Below are positions 1 to 5,245 of a stretch of DNA of 8,267 nucleotides, one piece after another. The translations under genes were made by a program, and so were the position numbers. How positions within the stretch are numbered: position 1 is the first letter of the stretch; every line of letters starts with the position of its first letter. The stretch is from Flavobacterium sp. (GTDB taxonomy: Bacteria > Bacteroidota > Bacteroidia > Flavobacteriales > Flavobacteriaceae): contig JADMKR010000013.1 of NCBI GenBank assembly GCA_015478765.1, positions 1 to 8,267 of the forward strand, given 5' to 3'. Under the pieces are notes generated by a model. That model worked only from the letters and a program-made list of their open reading frames with translations, searched no databases and was not told the origin of the DNA.

Positions 1-643
1 AGTCGTTTGCAAAATCCCCGGTGAGATTTTCAAGGTCTTTGATCATTTCACGTATCAGCATCAATAAAACCAGGAATACCGCATGCGCATAAATTATTCC
101 TGTGTGCAAGGCTTCGAGTTCGCCTTCAGGATTCTTTTTGTAAAAATACACCAGTATCCCGAAGAACGGCAAAACCGCTAAAATCGCGGCGGTTATATTC
201 CCGATTATCGGATATTTTTTTAGTTTATGCGAATAAAACCAAATCAGGAAAATGTATACCGAATAAAAAAGTGCAACGCGCCACGACACCAGAAACGCAA
301 TAAAGACCACAATAAAGTTCAATGTAAAGTAAACCTGTAGTTTGGTCTTTTGGCGTACGAGCCGGTCGAGCATCGATTTGTTCGGCCGGTTGATCAGGTC
401 TTTCTCCGAATCGTAAAAATTGTTGATAATGTAACCCGATGCAATCGACACCGCCGATGCAATTACAAGCACAAAAAGACGCCAATCCAATATTACGTCG
501 AGTGCACGCATATTGCGCGGCGCAAGTATAAATATGGCAGCCAGGTATTGCGCTAAAATGATGATGGGAATGTTATAGCCGCGCACAACCGAAAGCAGAC
601 TGATGATTTTCATCAGAAGAAGCTTGTTCTTTCTGCTTAGCAT
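1..643 (-). CDS. UbiA-family prenyltransferase, likely (di)geranylgeranylglyceryl-phosphate synthase type (C-terminus off the edge)
   Basis: Integral-membrane enzyme that transfers a polyprenyl chain from its diphosphate to an acceptor. I translated the minus strand from the ATG at 643-641; 214 codons stay open to the left edge, against about 280-300 aa for the family, so the last helices are missing. Seen directly: the first Asp-rich Mg-diphosphate motif NNFYDSEKD (residues 74-82) followed by INRP (84-87), and the second motif REMIKDLENLTGD (198-210). Hydrophobic stretches lie near residues 24-40, 55-73, 104-120, 123-137, 145-168 and 180-197. The REx2KDxE-x3-GD form of the second motif resembles archaeal digeranylgeranylglyceryl-phosphate synthase, which suggests a glycerol-phosphate acceptor. 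A quinone-precursor or other prenyltransferase role is the alternative. An in-frame ATG at 613-611 is a second possible start. The gene follows the mevalonate kinase by 34 bases, so it is probably co-transcribed and uses isoprenoid made by that pathway. Family is secure; substrate is inferred. Confidence 0.9.
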   Translation of the reverse strand, partial: MLSRKNKLLLMKIISLLSVVRGYNIPIIILAQYLAAIFILAPRNMRALDVILDWRLFVLVIASAVSIASGYIINNFYDSEKDLINRPNKSMLDRLVRQKTKLQVYFTLNFIVVFIAFLVSWRVALFYSVYIFLIWFYSHKLKKYPIIGNITAAILAVLPFFGILVYFYKKNPEGELEALHTGIIYAHAVFLVLLMLIREMIKDLENLTGDFAND

Positions 644-677
644 ATTGATATGGCTTTACGGAAGGGCAAGCCGATAT

Positions 678-1616
678 TTAAAATTGGTAAACGACCTCGA
701 GCTTGTAGTCTTTAAGCGATGCTTTGGCTTTTTCAAGATCTTCGGTAAACCCAAGGATGTAACCGCCACCGCCAGAGCCGCACAGTTTGAGGTAGTAATC
801 ATTGCTGTCGATGCCTTTCTGCCAGATATCGTGGAAACCTTCCGGGATCATCGGCTTGAAATTATTAAGGACGACTTTCGAAAGTTTCTTGGTGTTCGAA
901 AACAGGGATTTGATGTTGCCGCCCAGGAAATCCTCGACACATGCATCGGTATATTTGACGAACTGGTTTTTTAGCATCGCGCGGAAACCTTTGTCTTTCA
1001 GGTTTTCCATGAAAATAGTGACCATAGGAGCGGTTTCACCAACAATACCCGAATCAAGCAAGAACACGGCGCCTTTTCCGTCGAAACTCTGCGTTGGGAT
1101 TCCGGTTGCTTCGATATGATCCTGCGAATTGATCAAGATTGGAATGCTCAGATAGCTGTTCAATGGGTCGAGACCCGAACTTTTGCCGTGGAAAAACGAT
1201 TCCATCTGTCCAAATATATTCTTTAACTGTAGCAATTTTTCGCGTGTCAGATTTTCAAGTACAGTGATTTTATCGTTCGCATATTGGTCATAAATAGCGG
1301 CAACCAATGCACCGCTGCTTCCCACGCCATAGCCTTGCGGAATGCTGGAATCAAAATACAGTCCGGCTTCCACATCCTTTTTCAAGGTTTCAATATCAAA
1401 AGTTACCAATGAAGGATTTTCAATCTGCATGGCATCGAGATAGGATACGAAACGACGCAGGCTCGAATTTGATTTGGCTGCTTCACCTTCAAGATTTTCA
1501 GATTGCTTCAGCGCGCCATTATAAAAATTATAAGGAATAGATAAGCCTTTGGAATCGCGAATGATTCCATATTCACCGAAGAGCAGAATTTTCGAGTAAA
1601 ATAAAGGTCCTTTCAT
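678..1616 (-). CDS. mvk: Mevalonate kinase-type GHMP kinase
   Basis: Cytosolic ATP-dependent kinase of 312 aa, about the usual bacterial length. By family it phosphorylates mevalonate to 5-phosphomevalonate in the mevalonate route to isopentenyl diphosphate. Seen: the N-terminal KILLFGEYGI motif (residues 9-18), the glycine/serine-rich ATP loop PQGYGVGSSGALVAA (93-107), HGKSSGLDP (143-151) whose Asp150 matches the catalytic Asp of the mevalonate kinase HGxPSGxD motif, and C-terminal GHMP motif 3, KLCGSGGGGYILGF (277-290). The gene lies between mvaD (57 bases upstream) and a UbiA prenyltransferase (34 bases downstream), which supports an isoprenoid role. The start ATG follows an A-rich leader with no Shine-Dalgarno sequence, as usual in Bacteroidota. 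Phosphomevalonate kinase is the main alternative, because no separate gene for that step is in the window. GHMP family membership is near certain; exact substrate is probable. Confidence 0.88.
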   Translation of the reverse strand: MKGPLFYSKILLFGEYGIIRDSKGLSIPYNFYNGALKQSENLEGEAAKSNSSLRRFVSYLDAMQIENPSLVTFDIETLKKDVEAGLYFDSSIPQGYGVGSSGALVAAIYDQYANDKITVLENLTREKLLQLKNIFGQMESFFHGKSSGLDPLNSYLSIPILINSQDHIEATGIPTQSFDGKGAVFLLDSGIVGETAPMVTIFMENLKDKGFRAMLKNQFVKYTDACVEDFLGGNIKSLFSNTKKLSKVVLNNFKPMIPEGFHDIWQKGIDSNDYYLKLCGSGGGGYILGFTEDLEKAKASLKDYKLEVVYQF

Positions 1617-1673
1617 TTGGGGTAAATTTGGTGTTTTATTGCAAGAAACGTATCGAAGATAGCAAAAATTTTA

Positions 1674-2774
1674 TCACGCAGCGGGTAATTCTTGTACGTT
1701 TCGTTCGGCGCCATTTCCTACGCTGTCACAAAGATACTGACCATTTTGGCAATAGCCAACTAATTCAGCCTTAATAAATTCGATGATTTCAGATTTATGC
1801 TTGTCAGGATATAAAACATGGACATTTGCGCCGGCATCGAGCGTGAAGCAAATTGGAATGCCTGTATTCTTACGATATTCCCAGATTTTATTGATGATTT
1901 CGAGCGTGTTGGGCTTCATTAGAATAAAGTATGGTACCGATGTCAGCATCATTGCGTGAAGCGTGAGTGCTTCGCTTTCGACAATTTCAATGAACTTGGT
2001 CAGATCGCCATCAATCAACGCATTGCGTAAATTTGATAAATTGACATGTGCCTGCGCAAACCGGTTGTCAGCAAACGGATGATTGTGCATCAAATCATGA
2101 CCTGCAGTACTTGAAACTGTCTTTTCACCTTTATCGACCAGCAATATCGTATCCTGATAATTCTCGAAATCGGCGTGAACGTTATCCTTCAATGTTACGC
2201 CAAACAGGTCCGAACTTCCTTGAATCTCGTTATGTTCACCCCACGAAACGATTCTGCCTTTTACACTTCGGCACGCGCTTCCCGATCCGAGCCGGGCTAA
2301 AAATGACGCCTTTTTATAAAAATACTCATCCGTCATCTGCGGATTTAATACGCGTTCGATTTCCATCAAATTGACCGCAAGCGCCGCCATTCCCGATGCC
2401 GATGACGCGATCCCGGAACTGTGCGGAAAAGTGTTGTGAGTGTTGATCGTAAAATGATATTCTTTTAAGAATGGCAGGTATTTTTCGACGCGTGCAAAAA
2501 ACTGCAAAACTTTGGGTTTGAAATCGTCTTTTCTTTGTTGGTCTAAAAACAGGTCGACCGAAAATTCGCCGTCATTTTCTTTAGTGTTGAATTCGAGTGT
2601 GGTGATCGTTTTACAACTCTGAAGCGTAAAGGACAGCGACGGATTGGCCGGAATCTGATTTGCCTTTTTGCCCCAATATTTTATTAAGGCTATGTTACTC
2701 GGCGCACTGGAAGTGAATTTACCGCCGGAGAATTCGGTGTCATGCGGCTTCGGAATAAAATCAGATGGAGACAT
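1674..2774 (-). CDS. mvaD: Diphosphomevalonate decarboxylase
   Basis: Cytosolic GHMP-fold enzyme that converts 5-diphosphomevalonate plus ATP to isopentenyl diphosphate, CO2, ADP and phosphate, the last step of the classical mevalonate pathway. At 366 aa it has normal length. Seen: SNIALIKYWGKK (residues 26-37), PSLSFTL (45-51), the ATP loop HSSGIASSASGMAALA (118-133), the signature ARLGSGSACRS (160-170) with Ser164, Ser166 and Arg169, and FTLDAGANVHVLYP (310-323) with Asp313. Ser166, Arg169 and Asp313 align by motif with yeast Ser155, Arg158 and Asp302, so this looks like a true decarboxylase rather than a mevalonate 3-kinase, which lacks the catalytic Asp/Arg. It is the first gene of the minus-strand isoprenoid operon, with a promoter-like site 14 bases upstream of the ATG and divergent tspO beyond that. 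Confidence 0.95.
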   Translation of the reverse strand: MSPSDFIPKPHDTEFSGGKFTSSAPSNIALIKYWGKKANQIPANPSLSFTLQSCKTITTLEFNTKENDGEFSVDLFLDQQRKDDFKPKVLQFFARVEKYLPFLKEYHFTINTHNTFPHSSGIASSASGMAALAVNLMEIERVLNPQMTDEYFYKKASFLARLGSGSACRSVKGRIVSWGEHNEIQGSSDLFGVTLKDNVHADFENYQDTILLVDKGEKTVSSTAGHDLMHNHPFADNRFAQAHVNLSNLRNALIDGDLTKFIEIVESEALTLHAMMLTSVPYFILMKPNTLEIINKIWEYRKNTGIPICFTLDAGANVHVLYPDKHKSEIIEFIKAELVGYCQNGQYLCDSVGNGAERNVQELPAA

Positions 2775-2788
2775 TTTTTCAGTTTGTG

Positions 2789-2821
2789 CAAAGATAAATT
2801 ATTTACTCATAAACTGGCCAA
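2789..2821 (-). promoter_or_regulatory. Bacteroidota-type promoter for mvaD operon
   Basis: On the minus strand TATCTTTG (2796-2789) is an exact match to the Bacteroidota -7 consensus TAnnTTTG. A TTG (2821-2819) lies 22 bases upstream of it, inside the spacing range accepted for the -33 element in Flavobacterium. The -7 box ends 14 bases before the mvaD ATG, so the predicted untranslated leader is very short and A-rich, with no Shine-Dalgarno sequence. The motif is seen; promoter activity and the start site are inferred. Confidence 0.65.
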
Positions 2822-2843
2822 GTTGCAACTTTTGCGTAACTTG
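2819..2843. promoter_or_regulatory. Nested palindrome between mvaD and tspO (possible operator)
   Basis: A perfect 12-base palindrome AAGTTGCAACTT (2820-2831) sits inside the divergent intergenic region. A wider perfect inverted repeat, CAAGTT (2819-2824) with AACTTG (2838-2843) and 13 bases between, shares its left arm. The left arm covers the proposed -33 TTG of the mvaD promoter, and the right arm lies 13 bases before the tspO ATG. Position and symmetry suit binding of a dimeric regulator to one or both genes. Chance symmetry in AT-rich DNA is a real alternative. Confidence 0.35.
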
Positions 2844-2856
2844 AAATAAAAAATCA

Positions 2857-3333
2857 ATGAACAAATATCTAAAGATTCTGATAATGGTTGCTACCTGTCT
2901 CGCAGTTGGCTATATGTCTTCCATCGCAACCCGCTCGGGAACCGAAGAATGGTTTCCAACACTTGTAAAGCCGTGGTTCAACCCGCCGGCTTGGATTTTC
3001 AGTCCGGTTTGGTCGACACTTTATGTGATGATGGGAATCGCAGCCGGGCTCGTATGGGATCAAATCGATGTAAAGCGCGAATTGGTAAGGAAAGCGCTGT
3101 TGTTTTTCGCCATCCAGCTCGCATTGAATGCATTGTGGTCGATATTGTTTTTCGGATTACGGAATCCGCTGCTTGCGTTGATCGAAATCGTCATATTATG
3201 GCTAATGATTTATGAAACCTATGTGCAGTTTGGGAAAATCAACCGATTTTCAGGCTATCTGTTCATTCCGTATTTGCTTTGGGTCACATTCGCAACTATT
3301 CTGAACGGATCACTTTGGTGGCTAAACCGATAA
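2857..3333 (+). CDS. tspO: TspO/MBR family tryptophan-rich sensory protein
   Basis: Small integral-membrane protein of 158 aa, the standard TspO length, with five predicted helices near residues 5-24, 45-67, 78-99, 103-123 and 132-151. Seen: the loop and helix signature WFPTLVKPWFNPPAWIFSPVW (32-52, Trp32, Pro39, Pro43, Pro44, Trp46, Pro50, Trp52), then LY (55-56) and Gly60, IQLALNALWSILFFGLRNP (86-104), and YLLWVTFATILN (139-150). TspO proteins bind porphyrins and, in the mitochondrial homologue TSPO, cholesterol. In Rhodobacter TspO affects pigment gene expression. The function here is unknown. It is the only plus-strand gene, divergent from the mevalonate/prenyltransferase operon across 82 bases, so shared control with isoprenoid synthesis is possible but unproven. 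The A-rich leader lacks a Shine-Dalgarno sequence. Its end overlaps the convergent flavoprotein gene by 12 bases. Confidence 0.95.
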   Translation: MNKYLKILIMVATCLAVGYMSSIATRSGTEEWFPTLVKPWFNPPAWIFSPVWSTLYVMMGIAAGLVWDQIDVKRELVRKALLFFAIQLALNALWSILFFGLRNPLLALIEIVILWLMIYETYVQFGKINRFSGYLFIPYLLWVTFATILNGSLWWLNR

Positions 3334-4545
3334 TTCTTCGGTGATCGATCTGGCAACGATGAATCCGCTCGTCCACGCATTCTGAAAATTGAAACCGCCG
3401 GTAATCGCGTCGATGTTGACGATCTCACCAGCAAAATACAGGTTGTCGTGAATTTTACTCTGCATGGTTTTGAAGTTGATTTCCCTTAGATCGATTCCGC
3501 CCGCAGTAACGAATTCCTCCTTAAAAGTACTTTTCCCGTTCACGTTGAAAACGCTGGCGGTTAATTCGGCGATCAGTTTTTGCAATTCGGATTTTGTCAG
3601 ATCGGCCCATTTCACTTCGTCAGAAATTCCGGCCGATTTTACCAGGTTCTGCCACAATCGGTTTGGGAAATCAAAAGGCGATTTGCCCACGACGGTTTTC
3701 TTTGCGTTTTCAAGTTTGATGTCACGCAATTGTGTTTCGGCATCGTCCGAATCCAGATCGTTCAGCCAGTTGACGATGATGTTAAATTGATAATTTTTAT
3801 CATTTAAAATCCGGGCGCCCCAAGCAGAAAGTTTTAAAACTGCCGGCCCGCTCAATCCCCAATGTGTGATCAGTAACGGTCCGCTCGAACTTAATTTTGT
3901 CCCTTTGACCGACACCGTAGCCAAGGCAGAAATTCCCGGCAGATCGATTATCCGTTTGTCTTTTATATTAAACGTAAAAAGAGAGGGTACAGGCGCGATG
4001 ATCGAATGATTAATTTGTTGCAGCAATTCCCAGATCTTCGGATTGCTTCCGGTAGCGAAAATTAATTTGTCGCATTTGTAAGTATCATTCTGCGTGTCGA
4101 CTTTCCAATAACCATCTGCTTTAAATACCGATTGGACACTTTGGATGGTGAGCACATCGATTTTAAGTTTTTGTACCGCTGTGTTAAAACAGTCGATGAT
4201 AGTTTGTGATGAATCGGACACCGGGAACATTCTCCCATCCTCTTCGGTTTTTAATGCGACGCCGTGCCGTTCAAACCACTCAATAGTATTGCCCGCCGCG
4301 AAACTGTGGAAAGGTCCGCGCAGTTCTTTTTCGCCACGCGGATAATTCTTGACAAGCTCATTCGGTTCAAAACAGGCGTGCGTTACATTGCACCGACCGC
4401 CGCCCGATATCCTGACTTTTGTCAGTACTTCCTTGCCGCGTTCGAGAATGGCGATTTTTAGCTTCGGATTCATTTCGGCTGCATTGATTGCCGCGAAAAA
4501 GCCGGCAGCGCCGCCACCAACAATGATGATATCGTAATTTTTCAT
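3322..4545 (-). CDS. HI0933/YhiN/BaiN-family FAD-dependent oxidoreductase
   Basis: Cytosolic flavoprotein of 407 aa, full length for the family. Seen: the N-terminal FAD-binding GGGAAG loop (residues 10-15) after a beta strand, the family signature KVRISGGGRCNVT (43-55), DGRMFPVSDSS (103-113), the second nucleotide-site strand LIFATGS (161-167), THWGLSGPAVLKLSAWGAR (227-245), EEFVTAGGI (343-351), and the C-terminal FAD motif FAGEIVNIDAITGGFNFQNA (371-390). Members carry names such as BaiN (assigned from a gut bile-acid study). To my recollection E. coli YhiN has been reported as a 23S rRNA dihydrouridine synthase (RdsA). I infer a housekeeping flavin-dependent reductase, and the substrate cannot be told from sequence. 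The ATG overlaps the stop of the phosphodiesterase gene as ATGA, which suggests translational coupling. The 3' end overlaps tspO by 12 bases, tail to tail. Confidence 0.9.
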   Translation of the reverse strand: MKNYDIIIVGGGAAGFFAAINAAEMNPKLKIAILERGKEVLTKVRISGGGRCNVTHACFEPNELVKNYPRGEKELRGPFHSFAAGNTIEWFERHGVALKTEEDGRMFPVSDSSQTIIDCFNTAVQKLKIDVLTIQSVQSVFKADGYWKVDTQNDTYKCDKLIFATGSNPKIWELLQQINHSIIAPVPSLFTFNIKDKRIIDLPGISALATVSVKGTKLSSSGPLLITHWGLSGPAVLKLSAWGARILNDKNYQFNIIVNWLNDLDSDDAETQLRDIKLENAKKTVVGKSPFDFPNRLWQNLVKSAGISDEVKWADLTKSELQKLIAELTASVFNVNGKSTFKEEFVTAGGIDLREINFKTMQSKIHDNLYFAGEIVNIDAITGGFNFQNAWTSGFIVARSITEELSV

Positions 4546-5216
4546 ATTCTGTCGGGGAAATCGGTGATAATGCCATCCGGCGAAAAAGATTTGATCATAG
4601 CAATATCTTCGGGTTCATTGACGGTCCAGGTGAAGACTTTAAACCCTTTTTGCTGCATCATTGCAGTGTTTTCGGATGTCAATAGATGAAAGTGCGGATG
4701 TATCGTTTCGGCATCAATATGTTCGGCAAAGCCAATTGCAAGGTCAAGATCTGTATAAGTCAGGACCCCTAACGGAATCTCAGGGTTTAATTTTCGCACA
4801 TTTTGCAGCGCGTTCCAGTCGAATGATGATACCAGGAACTGCCCATAATTCCGATGGCGATTATTTACATATTCTTCAATTAATTTCACGACAGGTTCTG
4901 CAGTTTCCGCAACTTTTAATTCGACATTCATCACGATTTTTTCATCAAGGTCGAAAACCTGCGATAATGTCGGGATTTTATGTCGGCCGTCAATCCTAAG
5001 TTCGCCGAGTAGCTGCAGTGTCATTTCCTTTACAAGTCCTTTGCCGGCTGTAGTTCGGTCGACGGTCTCGTCGTGGATCACAATGATCTCACCATCGGCG
5101 CTGAGATGAACGTCGAATTCAATTGCGCCAACATTCATCAGAATCACTTTTTGAAACGATGCAATTGTGTTTTCAGGCGAATGTCCACGCGCACCGCGAT
5201 GTCCGATAATCATCAT
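4542..5216 (-). CDS. Glycerophosphodiester phosphodiesterase (cytoplasmic, UgpQ-like)
   Basis: Hydrolyses glycerophosphodiesters to glycerol 3-phosphate and an alcohol, using a TIM barrel and a divalent metal. At 224 aa with no signal peptide it fits the short cytosolic UgpQ-type class rather than periplasmic GlpQ. Seen: GHRG (residues 5-8, His6-Arg7), PENT (14-17, Glu15), EFDVHLSADG (33-42, Glu33 and Asp35 as metal ligands), VIHDETVDRTT (46-56, catalytic His48), VELK (98-101, Glu99), the late-barrel strand VFTWTVNEPED (194-204), and DGIITDFPD (214-222). The whole catalytic set, His6, Glu33, Asp35 and His48, is present. It starts 29 bases after the amylase stop and overlaps the following flavoprotein gene by ATGA. 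A promoter-like TACCTTTG just upstream suggests it may be transcribed independently of the glycosidases. A role in phospholipid headgroup recycling is inferred. Confidence 0.93.
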   Translation of the reverse strand: MMIIGHRGARGHSPENTIASFQKVILMNVGAIEFDVHLSADGEIIVIHDETVDRTTAGKGLVKEMTLQLLGELRIDGRHKIPTLSQVFDLDEKIVMNVELKVAETAEPVVKLIEEYVNNRHRNYGQFLVSSFDWNALQNVRKLNPEIPLGVLTYTDLDLAIGFAEHIDAETIHPHFHLLTSENTAMMQQKGFKVFTWTVNEPEDIAMIKSFSPDGIITDFPDRI

Positions 5217-5227
5217 TGCTTTTTACG

Positions 5228-5235
5228 CAAAGGTA
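5228..5235 (-). promoter_or_regulatory. Promoter -7-like element upstream of the phosphodiesterase gene
   Basis: TACCTTTG on the minus strand is an exact match to the Bacteroidota -7 consensus TAnnTTTG and ends 11 bases before the phosphodiesterase ATG, close to the 14-base spacing at mvaD. No TTG lies at the expected 17-23 bases upstream, so the -33 half is missing or degenerate. It would lie at the very end of the amylase gene and could uncouple the last two genes from the sugar locus. Confidence 0.45.
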
Positions 5236-5245
5236 CGCAATCGAA

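Noticed and set aside
603..974. Plus-strand open frame of 123 codons opposite the kinase gene.
   Set aside because: It lies antisense to the C-terminal part of the mevalonate kinase and the start of the UbiA gene, with no recognisable domain. It is a shadow of real coding sequence.
1617..1673. A separate promoter for the mevalonate kinase in the 57-base gap after mvaD, for example TATCTTCG or TACGTTTC on the minus strand.
   Set aside because: Each has one mismatch to TAnnTTTG and no TTG at suitable spacing. Co-transcription with mvaD is simpler.
2827..2834. AACTTTTG on the plus strand as the tspO -7 element.
   Set aside because: It mismatches the first base of TAnnTTTG and has no TTG 17-23 bases upstream. 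tspO must have a promoter here, but I cannot place it.
3308..3346. Inverted repeats near the tspO/flavoprotein convergent ends: GATCAC (3308-3313) with GTGATC (3341-3346), and a 5-base stem ACCGA/TCGGT (3326-3342), as a two-way terminator.
   Set aside because: The stems are short, the two structures compete for the same bases, and there is no following T-tract on either strand. Most of it is coding sequence.
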